64,000 nucleotides of DNA. Source: JBAYDV01 sp041672845 (lineage in GTDB: Bacteria; Bacteroidota; Bacteroidia; Bacteroidales; UBA932). Where the stretch lies: assembly GCA_041672845.1 (NCBI GenBank), contig JBAYYV010000004.1:124001-188000 (forward strand), in the 5' to 3' direction. The position numbers and the translations under genes were made by a program. The notes beneath the pieces are model-generated. The model did no database searches. It was not told where the DNA came from and worked only from the letters and a program-made list of their open reading frames with translations. Shown piece by piece: positions 34,787 through 43,392 of this stretch; the stretch's first letter is position 1, and every line of letters starts with the position of its first letter.

Positions 34787-37700
34787 TTAAAATGTAAGAT
34801 TTAAACCTACAGAAATAGTTCTGTATGCTGAGTAGTTATAACCTGTACCACCACTAAATGATGTACGAGGGTCAAAACCTTTTCTAGCAGACCATAACCA
34901 AAGATTATCACCTGTTAAATATACCCTTAATGTTTTAATATGTAAATAATCATTAATCGATTGAGGTAAAGTATAACCTAATGTTACATTTTGTAATGAT
35001 AGACAAGATTTAGAAGTTAAATTATAATCAGCTTTATTATTTTGATCTTTAAGACCCCATTGTAAAATAGGGAAATCCGTTTCTTGACGAGGAGTAGTCC
35101 ATTGATTATCAATAACATCCATATGCAAGTTATCACCACAAGATTCCATATTACCAGATAAGCTAGAATACTGATAATCAGTACCATAACCACCTATTTG
35201 ATAAGCGAAATTAGCTGAAAAATCTACACCTTTATAAGATACAGAAGTAGAAAAACCGCCATAAACATCTACAAGACCATGTTTACCTAGATTATAATAT
35301 TCAGCTTCTGAATAATTTTCAGTTTTAACTTTATCTGTAATGATTTTTTCACCATTATCATCTAATACATATGCACCATTACCATCTATTTCATATTCAT
35401 TCTTATACCACTGAGCATGTCCATTATCAGGATTAACACCAGCCCATTCATACATATAGTAATCATATAAACGTCCACCTTCAGATCTCCAATAAGAACC
35501 TGTTTGGTAACCATCCTGACCTGCAAGTAAATCTGCTGGAAGTTTTAATACTTCATTAGCCTGCCATGTAGCATTAGCTGAAACATTCCATAATAAATCT
35601 TTAGTAGCTATAATATCAAAACTTAATTGTACTTCTACACCATAGTTTCTCATATCTATAGCATTTTCATAAATCCAAGTAGGATCACCACCTGATGGAG
35701 GTAGAGGTTTTGCATAAAGCATATCAGTAGTTTTCTTATTAAAATATTCTACTGTACCACTTAATCTGTTAAACATTTCAAAATCCACACCTACATTAAA
35801 GTTGTTTGATTTTTCCCATGTTAAATCAGGGTTACCACGGAAAGTAGTAGAAAGTCCTATTTCACCATTATTTGGAACTACTACGATATGATCCATATAA
35901 GCTAAATTAGTATCAATACCATCATTACCCTGAGTACCATAAGATGCTTTTAATTTTAAATTATTAATCCAAGAAATTCCTTTCATGAATTCTTCTTGCT
36001 CTAATCTCCAAGAAGCACCTACAGACCAGAAATCACCCCATCTTACATCTTTAGCAAATTTAGAAGATGCATCACGACGATAAGATCCAGTTAAGAAATA
36101 CTTATAATCATAATTATATTGAACTCTAGAAATAATAGACTGTAAAGCAGTATTAGAAGAATAAGAACTTACACCTAAAATTCTAGCCGCATTATCCAAT
36201 TCAGGATTATCAGGAATTAAGAAATTTTCTTTAACTCCCTGAATATATCTAAAATTATGAGAATTAGTTTCATGACCTACTAAAACATCTAAACTATGTT
36301 TACCGAAAGAATGGTTATAAGTTAATAACTGTTGCATATTAACTTCAAACATCTTATCAAATGTTCTGTAGTTACGACCACCGACATTAAGAGCATCACC
36401 ACCTATAGGAGTCTGATAAGAATTCTCATCATAACTATATCCTTGAGCACTTACATTAGCAGTAAATTTAAAATCTTTTAAAAATTTAATTTCTGCATAA
36501 CCTATAGCAGAGAACATATCTCTAGAAGATTCATGATTATCATAAAGTAACTGAGCTAAAGGATTAGTATTAGCACCATAAAGTCTATGACCCATTCCAT
36601 AATCATCATTACCATAATCATAGATTTTATCTCCAGTAGCTGAATTAATCAAAACATTACCTTGTTTATCATATGCATAAACAGGATAAATAGGAGCAAT
36701 ATTCTGAGCAAACATGAAAATATTAGCATAAGCACTAGTATTATCATTACCTAAAGCATTTGAATTAGTTCTAGAATAAGATAAGTTAGAACCTATCTTA
36801 AACCAATCTGTAGCTTGATGATCTACTTTTAAACGTGTAGAGAATCTACCAAAGTCAGAATTTACTAAGTAACTTTCTTCATTTAAGTAAGATGCACTAA
36901 AGAAAAATGCAGTTTTATCATCACCACCTTGCATACTAGCTAGATATTCTTGACGAAGACCATTACGCAAAGGTTCATTCAACCAATCATCTTTATAAAG
37001 TAAACTAGCATTAGGATTAAAGACACCCTGAGCATTAATAATTTCATTATCTGCTACATTATAAGGGTTATATCCACCTGTACCATAAGACTGACTAGTT
37101 AAATTATCACTAGCCCACTGACCAGGAGTTGTATAACCAGGAGAAGTTACAGCAGAATTAGTAGGATCATTAGTAGCATAATTTTTTAAAGATGTCCACA
37201 CAGCTGATAAATATTGTTGTGGATCTTTCACAACATCATAAGCAGGAACACCTCTTTGGTTAATACCTTCTCTTATTTCGATATTAACAGTAGTACCCTT
37301 CTTACCTTTTTTAGTAGTAATCATGATTACACCATTAGATCCTCGAGAACCATACATTGAGTTAGCAGCAGCATCTTTTAACACTGTGAAAGACTCGATA
37401 TCCTGTGCAGAAATACTATTTAATGCTCCACTATAAGGAACACCATCTAATATAATTAAAGGTTCAGCAGAAGAACTAATAGAACCTATACCACGAATAC
37501 GAATCGATGCAGATGAACCAGGCTGTCCTGTACTACTAGTAATTTGTACACCAGCTGCAGCACCTGCTAAAGCTTGAGTAACATTAGATACGGGACGTTT
37601 TGAAATCGTATTTCCTTTTACCACAGAAGCAGATCCTGTAAAAGATTTTTTGTTAGCAGTACCATAAGCTACTACGATTACATCATCTAGAGACTCAGCC

Positions 37701-37993
37701 GAAGAGGCAAGAGTTACATTAATGACAGCTCTACCATTAATAGCTATTTCTTGGTTTTTATAACCAAGGAAATTGAACACTAAAGTACCATCAGCTGGAG
37801 CAGAGATTGAATAAGCTCCAAAACTGTCAGTGGATGTACCGGTCTGAGTACCCTTTACCATAACATCGGCAAAAGGAATCGACTCACCAGTAACTTCATC
37901 AGTAACAGTACCTGTAATAGTAATGTTTTGCGCAAAAACTGAACAAGTCATTACTAAAAATAGTCCTGTTAAAAATAATCTGATTTTTTTCAT
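34787..37993 (-). CDS. SusC/RagA-family TonB-dependent outer-membrane transporter
   Basis: A 1068-residue TonB-dependent receptor. Signal peptide to about residue 21 (CSVFAQN). A carboxypeptidase-D-like domain (ITITGTVTDEVTGESIPFA, about 25-100) is followed by a TonB-box-like stretch DVIVVAYGTANKK near 104. The plug follows with RIRGIGSISSSAEPLIILDG and LKDAAANSMYGSRGSNGVIM. A 22-strand barrel ends in the terminal Phe of SVGLNLTF. It imports an unknown oligomer with the SusD downstream. A CATCTTTG element about 70 bases upstream of the ATG is a candidate -7 box. Confidence 0.94.
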   Translation of the reverse strand: MKKIRLFLTGLFLVMTCSVFAQNITITGTVTDEVTGESIPFADVMVKGTQTGTSTDSFGAYSISAPADGTLVFNFLGYKNQEIAINGRAVINVTLASSAESLDDVIVVAYGTANKKSFTGSASVVKGNTISKRPVSNVTQALAGAAAGVQITSSTGQPGSSASIRIRGIGSISSSAEPLIILDGVPYSGALNSISAQDIESFTVLKDAAANSMYGSRGSNGVIMITTKKGKKGTTVNIEIREGINQRGVPAYDVVKDPQQYLSAVWTSLKNYATNDPTNSAVTSPGYTTPGQWASDNLTSQSYGTGGYNPYNVADNEIINAQGVFNPNASLLYKDDWLNEPLRNGLRQEYLASMQGGDDKTAFFFSASYLNEESYLVNSDFGRFSTRLKVDHQATDWFKIGSNLSYSRTNSNALGNDNTSAYANIFMFAQNIAPIYPVYAYDKQGNVLINSATGDKIYDYGNDDYGMGHRLYGANTNPLAQLLYDNHESSRDMFSAIGYAEIKFLKDFKFTANVSAQGYSYDENSYQTPIGGDALNVGGRNYRTFDKMFEVNMQQLLTYNHSFGKHSLDVLVGHETNSHNFRYIQGVKENFLIPDNPELDNAARILGVSSYSSNTALQSIISRVQYNYDYKYFLTGSYRRDASSKFAKDVRWGDFWSVGASWRLEQEEFMKGISWINNLKLKASYGTQGNDGIDTNLAYMDHIVVVPNNGEIGLSTTFRGNPDLTWEKSNNFNVGVDFEMFNRLSGTVEYFNKKTTDMLYAKPLPPSGGDPTWIYENAIDMRNYGVEVQLSFDIIATKDLLWNVSANATWQANEVLKLPADLLAGQDGYQTGSYWRSEGGRLYDYYMYEWAGVNPDNGHAQWYKNEYEIDGNGAYVLDDNGEKIITDKVKTENYSEAEYYNLGKHGLVDVYGGFSTSVSYKGVDFSANFAYQIGGYGTDYQYSSLSGNMESCGDNLHMDVIDNQWTTPRQETDFPILQWGLKDQNNKADYNLTSKSCLSLQNVTLGYTLPQSINDYLHIKTLRVYLTGDNLWLWSARKGFDPRTSFSGGTGYNYSAYRTISVGLNLTF

Positions 37994-38130
37994 TTAGATA
38001 TTTTTTAAGGTTATTGAATAAATTTTTTGATTATTTTCATAGTTAAATATGAATTATCAATTACAAAGATGTGAAAATTCTTATTATAAAGAAAATTAGT
38101 TTCACTATTTTTTTAACTTTTTTATATAAA

Positions 38131-38170
38131 TTTTTATTTCTTTTATATAATTTTTATTTCTTTTATAAAT
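38131..38170. repeat. 20-bp tandem repeat in the susC-susC spacer
   Basis: Two adjacent units of TTTTTATTTCTTTTATA plus three variable bases. Possible operator pair or slippage product; its sequence is very simple. Confidence 0.7.
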
Positions 38171-38426
38171 TTTGCTACTAATTAATTTTTTCTTTATCTT
38201 TCTCAAACTTAAAAAGATGATATAACTTTATATAAGAGGTCTAAACTATAAATAAACTATTCTTCACCCTTTTATTTAATTAAGTTATTTTAAAGTTATT
38301 TATTATTAGCTTATATAATTACTCTTATCTATATTTCTATATTTTAGTAGAGCTTAGAATTATATTTTCTTTATATAGTATATTTATTTAGTATAAACTA
38401 AGTAATATTTATAAGTAAGAGTAAGA

Positions 38427-38460
38427 TAGTATATAATACAAATATAGTGTATAATACAAT
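38427..38460. repeat. Direct repeat TAGTxTATAATACAA, two copies 18 bp apart
   Basis: TAGTATATAATACAA and TAGTGTATAATACAA start at 38427 and 38445, about 75-105 bases before the right susC ATG. The 18-bp spacing is just under two helical turns, so a dimeric regulator is possible. Confidence 0.6.
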
Positions 38461-38533
38461 ACAAAAACGATAATGAAAGAGAGTTTAATCTCTCCTTAAT
38501 TATAATAACTTTTATTAACAAAAAACTGTTCTA

Positions 38534-41500
38534 ATGAAAAAACTAAAAACAATGTTTGTTTTTCTGTTTCTAGGAATTTTTAGCATGCTTAATGCTCAAA
38601 CTATCCAGGTTACAGGAAAAGTAACTGACGCAGCAGATGGACAACCTTTACCTGGTGCCTATGTTTTCGTAAAAGGAGGAGAAGGTGTAGCTACAGATAT
38701 TGATGGTAATTTTACTATCACTGCAGCTCCTGATGCTATCCTTAAAATTACTTTCATCGGATATCAAGATCAGGATGTAACTATTAATGGACGTTCTATT
38801 ATTAACGTTCTAATGGTTAATAATAATGTTCTTGATGAAGTAGTAATTTCTGCTTTAGGTATTGCCCGTGATAAAAAATCCATGGGTCATGCTGTCCAAG
38901 AAGTAAAAGGTGAAACTTTAACTAAAGCAGGTAATCTTAATGTGGCTGGAGCCATAGCTGGTAAAGTAGCTGGTCTTCAGGTATCTTCTGCCGGTGGTCA
39001 AGTGGGATCATCATCTAGATTTGTAATAAGAGGTAACTCTTCTTTAGGAAACAATGAACCATTATTTGTTATTGATGGAGTTCCTATGGCTAATGACCAA
39101 CAAGTTTTCACAAATGGTGTAGATAATGGATCCGTAGATATGGGATCTGGGTTAATGGATATAAATCCAGACGATATTGAATCTATAACTGTCCTTAAAG
39201 GTGGTGCTGGTGCATTATATGGTATGCGTGCTGGTAATGGTGTAATCTTAATTACTACCAAATCCGGAAAAAGCAATAAAGATGGAGTGAAGATTAAATA
39301 TGATGGTAGTTTCACTTTTGATAATATGTATCAAATTCCAGAAATGCAAAATAAATATGGTCAAGGTTATTCTGGTTCTGAAAAAGATTATGCTGACTGG
39401 AAAGCAGCTGGGAATACAGGTTCTTACCAAGAATATGCAGATGCCAATTGTTATGCATGGGGTGGCATAGATTCAAATGCTGATGAATCTTGGGGTCCTA
39501 GACTAGATGTTGGTTTAAATAGACCTCAAGTTACTAGTCCTAGAAATGCAGATGGTAGCATCCAAAGTACTCCATGGATTTCTCATCCTAATAATATTGA
39601 TAACTTTATTCAAACAGGATATTCTCAATCTCATAATATTTCTGTAATGGGAAGTGGTGAAAAATTCAACGCACGTGCATCTCTTGGAATTAGAGATCAA
39701 AAAGGCACATTACCAAATACAGACCAAAAAAGATATAATGCTCAAATGAATGGACATTATGATATTAATAAATGGTTGGCTTTTGATATGAATCTTAATT
39801 TTACTCATACTCATTCAGATAACTTACCAATGACTGAATATCAAGCAGGTAACTCTCTACAATCTTTATTAGAATGGTTCGGTAGACAAGTAGATATGAA
39901 AGATTTGGAAGCTAAGTGGGATACTATTGATTCCATGACAGGGAAACCATATAACTGGAATCCTGATTATCATCAGAATCCATTTTATACCATGAATAAA
40001 AACACTAACGAACTTAATCGTGATAGATTATTTGGTAAAACTTCTGTTTGGATAAAACCTACTGAATGGTTAAAATTTGAAGGACGTTTAGGATATGATT
40101 ATTATTCTAAACAAACTATCCGTAGAACTACTTATAATACAGATTATCCTAGTGGAGGATTTTGGGATTATAATGCTAGAAATCATGAAGTAAATGCAGA
40201 TATTCTTATGTATGTTAATAAAACATTTTTTGATGGTTTATTAAATTTAAATGCAGTTTTAGGTGCTAATTATCGTGATGTTAAATATTCTACTATTGGA
40301 TTAGGTGCTGATGGCCTAATTAAAGAAGGTCTTTTCACTATATCTAATGCAGCAGGTTCGCCATGGACTTCATATGATCACTCTCATATAAGATCAAATT
40401 CTGTATATGGAAGTTTCTCTTTCGGTTTCAAGAATACTCTATATTTAGATATTTCTCTTCGTAATGACTGGAGTTCTACTATAGATGATCCTTTCTTCTA
40501 TCCTGGAGTCTCTGTAAGCTGGTTACCTACCACTACATTTGATATTTTTGAAGATTCTTTCATAGATTACTTAAAATTAAGAGCTGGCTGGGCTAAAATT
40601 GGTTCCGCTACCTCAGCATATGCAAATGGTACATATTATAATGGTGTATCCAACATCATTAATGGACAAGGTCAGTTCTACTTACCTAGAACTTTTCCTC
40701 CACAAGGATTAAAACCAGAATCTATTGTTACTACTGAAATAGGTATTGAAGCTAAAATGTTTAATAATAGATTAAACTTAGATATGTCATTATATTCTAA
40801 GAAAACCACAGATCAAATTCTTTCTATGGCTGTAGCTTATCCTACAGGATATAGTTCTATGCTAATTAATGCTGGTGAATTCAAAAATAAAGGTATAGAA
40901 ATTCAGTTGAGCGGAGTTCTAATGGAAACTAAAGATATCTATTGGGATGCTACACTTAATTGGTCTAAAGATATTAGTCATGTAGTAGAATTATATACTA
41001 ATCCGACTACTGGTGAAGAACTTAAAAATTATCAAATAGCTAGGCAATGGTCTACTTATCTATATGCTATGGCTCCCGATAAAGATGCTGAAGGCAATGT
41101 CACTCAATATCACTCTTGGGGAACTTTATACGGCGCAGGTCATAAAGTAGATGATAATGGAAATGTCGTAGTAAGTGATTCTGGTTATCCTGTAGTAGAA
41201 AATAGAAACTTAGGTAACGTTATGCCTGACTGGATGGCTAGTTTAAGTACAGAATTTAGATATAAAAACTTATCTTTCGGTATAATGTTTGATTATCGCC
41301 ATGGAGGTGATTTCTTTTCTGTAACATCTATGTGGGGACAATACACTGGAGTATTAGCTATGACTGCTGAAGGTGATGTTCGTGAAAAAGATGTAGTCTT
41401 CGGTAAAGATATATATAAAGATCTTAATTTTGTTAAATCAGATGGTTCTAAAAATGATATTCCTGTAAATACACATAATGCTTTTGCTAGAGCTTACAAT

Positions 41501-41782
41501 GACCGTGCTATGTCTGTAGCTGATGGATCTTTCTTAAAATTAAGGGAAATGCATATAACTTATATTGTACCTAAAAAAGTTTTTAGAAATTTAAATTTTG
41601 TTAAAGGAGCTAATGTTTCTTTAATAGGTAATAATATTGCTATTCTATGGTTAGACCCTTCTAACTATGCTAAAATAGATCCCGAATCTGGTACAAGCAG
41701 TGGAAACTCAGGTGTAGGATTAGAATCTGGTTCTATAATGCCATCAAGAAGTATAGGTATAAAAGTAGGTCTAACATTCTAA
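38534..41782 (+). CDS. SusC/RagA-family TonB-dependent outer-membrane transporter
   Basis: A 1082-residue TonB-dependent receptor. Signal peptide to about residue 21 (FSMLNAQ). Carboxypeptidase-D-like domain with VTGKVTDAADGQPLPGAYV near 26. TonB-box-like DEVVISALGIARDKKSMGH near 102. The plug motif is VLKGGAGALYGMRAGNGVILITTK, which differs from the KDAA..YGSRGSNG type of the left-hand SusC. The barrel ends GIKVGLTF. It is paired with the downstream lipoprotein, 18 bp away. The substrate is unknown. Confidence 0.94.
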   Translation: MKKLKTMFVFLFLGIFSMLNAQTIQVTGKVTDAADGQPLPGAYVFVKGGEGVATDIDGNFTITAAPDAILKITFIGYQDQDVTINGRSIINVLMVNNNVLDEVVISALGIARDKKSMGHAVQEVKGETLTKAGNLNVAGAIAGKVAGLQVSSAGGQVGSSSRFVIRGNSSLGNNEPLFVIDGVPMANDQQVFTNGVDNGSVDMGSGLMDINPDDIESITVLKGGAGALYGMRAGNGVILITTKSGKSNKDGVKIKYDGSFTFDNMYQIPEMQNKYGQGYSGSEKDYADWKAAGNTGSYQEYADANCYAWGGIDSNADESWGPRLDVGLNRPQVTSPRNADGSIQSTPWISHPNNIDNFIQTGYSQSHNISVMGSGEKFNARASLGIRDQKGTLPNTDQKRYNAQMNGHYDINKWLAFDMNLNFTHTHSDNLPMTEYQAGNSLQSLLEWFGRQVDMKDLEAKWDTIDSMTGKPYNWNPDYHQNPFYTMNKNTNELNRDRLFGKTSVWIKPTEWLKFEGRLGYDYYSKQTIRRTTYNTDYPSGGFWDYNARNHEVNADILMYVNKTFFDGLLNLNAVLGANYRDVKYSTIGLGADGLIKEGLFTISNAAGSPWTSYDHSHIRSNSVYGSFSFGFKNTLYLDISLRNDWSSTIDDPFFYPGVSVSWLPTTTFDIFEDSFIDYLKLRAGWAKIGSATSAYANGTYYNGVSNIINGQGQFYLPRTFPPQGLKPESIVTTEIGIEAKMFNNRLNLDMSLYSKKTTDQILSMAVAYPTGYSSMLINAGEFKNKGIEIQLSGVLMETKDIYWDATLNWSKDISHVVELYTNPTTGEELKNYQIARQWSTYLYAMAPDKDAEGNVTQYHSWGTLYGAGHKVDDNGNVVVSDSGYPVVENRNLGNVMPDWMASLSTEFRYKNLSFGIMFDYRHGGDFFSVTSMWGQYTGVLAMTAEGDVREKDVVFGKDIYKDLNFVKSDGSKNDIPVNTHNAFARAYNDRAMSVADGSFLKLREMHITYIVPKKVFRNLNFVKGANVSLIGNNIAILWLDPSNYAKIDPESGTSSGNSGVGLESGSIMPSRSIGIKVGLTF

Positions 41783-41800
41783 TTTATAAAATTACACATT

Positions 41801-43315
41801 ATGAAAAAAATATATAAATATATACTTATTGCCTTTATAGGCATTGTATTAGCTGGTTGTACTAAGGATTTTGATGAAATTAACATCGATCCTGATAGAG
41901 CTGATAATGTACCTCCTACGAATATCCTTTCATATTCTATTCGATATTCTACTCAAGAATTATTTGATGCATGGAATGATTTAAATGAACCCAGTACCTT
42001 TGGTGGACAAATAACCAAAATCCAATATATAGACGAATCTAGATATAAATATCGTAATTCTGTAGTAGATAATAAATGGTTTTATTGTTACATAGTAGCT
42101 AGTAATTGTAAAGAAATTCAGAGACTTTGCTCTATAGAAGGTTCTGAAAATCCAAATCTTTCAGCAGTTGCTAAAATTTGGGAAGTACTTATAATGCAAA
42201 TAGTAACTGATACTTGGAGAGATGCTCCATATTCAGATGGTTTTAAATTAGCAGATGGTATTACCCAACCTCAATATGATACACAAGAAACTATTTATCC
42301 TGCTTTATTAACTAAATTAAAAGAAGCAGCTGATGCATTAGGCACTGGTGGTGATATAGGAAATGGAGATATATTGTTTAATAAAGATGTTACTAGCTGG
42401 AAAAGATTTTGTAATTCTCTAAGATTAAGACTTGCTATACGCATTAATAAAGTAGATAATACTTTAGCTAAAGCTACTATAGAAGAAATCTTAGGTGATC
42501 CTACTAAATATCCTATTATTCAAACTAATGCTCAAAATGCTTTCTTCTGGTGGCCAGGTGCAAAACCTTATAATGAACCTTGGTATGATGATTCACTAAC
42601 TCGTGATGACCACGGCGTCAGTGATGTCATGATTAATCAACTTAAAGCTGATAACGACCCTCGTTTATATTATTATGCACATCCTGCTAAAACTGATAAT
42701 GAGTTTAGAGGTTTTACTATAGGAGCTTCAGCTGTAGCTGCAAATGTTAATAGTTTAAGTAGAATAGGTGCACGTTTTCGCGATGAAAAAGCTGGATTTA
42801 CTCCATTTTTCCGTGCTGCTGAAACATGGTTCGACATAGCTGAAGCAGCTTTCATAGGATACACTACTGGCTTTACAGCAAAAGACGCTTACGAAAGAGG
42901 TGTAACATTGTCTTTAGAAGAAAATTCAGCATATGCTAAAACTGTAAAAGATAATAATGGAACTACCATATTCACATTTACCGGTACTACTATTTCAGAT
43001 TATCTTGCAGGTGCAGGTGCATATGATGGTACTCATGCTAAAATATGTTTAGAAAAATGGAAATCTCTATATAAACAAGGAATGGAAGTTTGGTCTCTTT
43101 ATAGAAGAACAGGTATACCTACTACTAACTATGTAGCTCCTGGTAGAGGAACAGCTAATGCTGAATATCTAAATCATTTAACTCCTCCTTTGAGATATCC
43201 TTATCCTATCAACGAAACTTCACTTAACGGGTCCAACAGTAAAGCCTCTATTGATAAAATAGAAGATGATTTCTGGGGTGAACCTATGTGGTGGGATGGA
43301 AAAGTAACTGATTAA
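41801..43315 (+). CDS. SusD/RagB-like outer-membrane lipoprotein (SusD-like_2 type)
   Basis: A 504-residue surface lipoprotein. The signal MKKIYKYILIAFIGIVLAGC ends in lipobox Cys20, and the mature start TKDFDEINIDPDRADNVPPT is characteristic of the SusD-like_2 subfamily, distinct from the left-hand SusD. A later region, CLEKWKSLYKQGMEVWSLYR (near 423), is typical of the C-terminal helices. It works as the ligand-binding lid of the SusC encoded just upstream. No degradative enzyme is encoded beside it. Confidence 0.92.
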   Translation: MKKIYKYILIAFIGIVLAGCTKDFDEINIDPDRADNVPPTNILSYSIRYSTQELFDAWNDLNEPSTFGGQITKIQYIDESRYKYRNSVVDNKWFYCYIVASNCKEIQRLCSIEGSENPNLSAVAKIWEVLIMQIVTDTWRDAPYSDGFKLADGITQPQYDTQETIYPALLTKLKEAADALGTGGDIGNGDILFNKDVTSWKRFCNSLRLRLAIRINKVDNTLAKATIEEILGDPTKYPIIQTNAQNAFFWWPGAKPYNEPWYDDSLTRDDHGVSDVMINQLKADNDPRLYYYAHPAKTDNEFRGFTIGASAVAANVNSLSRIGARFRDEKAGFTPFFRAAETWFDIAEAAFIGYTTGFTAKDAYERGVTLSLEENSAYAKTVKDNNGTTIFTFTGTTISDYLAGAGAYDGTHAKICLEKWKSLYKQGMEVWSLYRRTGIPTTNYVAPGRGTANAEYLNHLTPPLRYPYPINETSLNGSNSKASIDKIEDDFWGEPMWWDGKVTD

Positions 43316-43335
43316 AAAGTTAATTAACTATATTT

Positions 43336-43366
43336 AAAAAGGGTGATCATAAAGATCACCCTTTTT
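43336..43366 (+). terminator. Bidirectional terminator between the second susD and hppA
   Basis: AAAAAGGGTGATC and GATCACCCTTTTT pair around ATAAA. The A and T tracts make it usable from both convergent genes. Confidence 0.92.
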
Positions 43367-43392
43367 ATTTTTATATAATTTTATTACTTATA

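Larger units (their letters stand above)
37994..38533. other. 540-bp AT-rich intergenic region between divergent susC genes
   Basis: No ORF of convincing length or structured RNA is visible. The region must hold the promoters of both transport operons. On the minus strand CATCTTTG (38063-38070) resembles a -7 box of the left susC. On the plus strand no TAnnTTTG is clear. The spacer holds a 20-bp tandem repeat (38131-38170), a pair of TAGTxTATAATACAA repeats (38427-38460) and long T/A tracts. Control may be by an unseen regulator, since no sigma/anti-sigma pair or hybrid sensor is encoded nearby. Confidence 0.7.
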
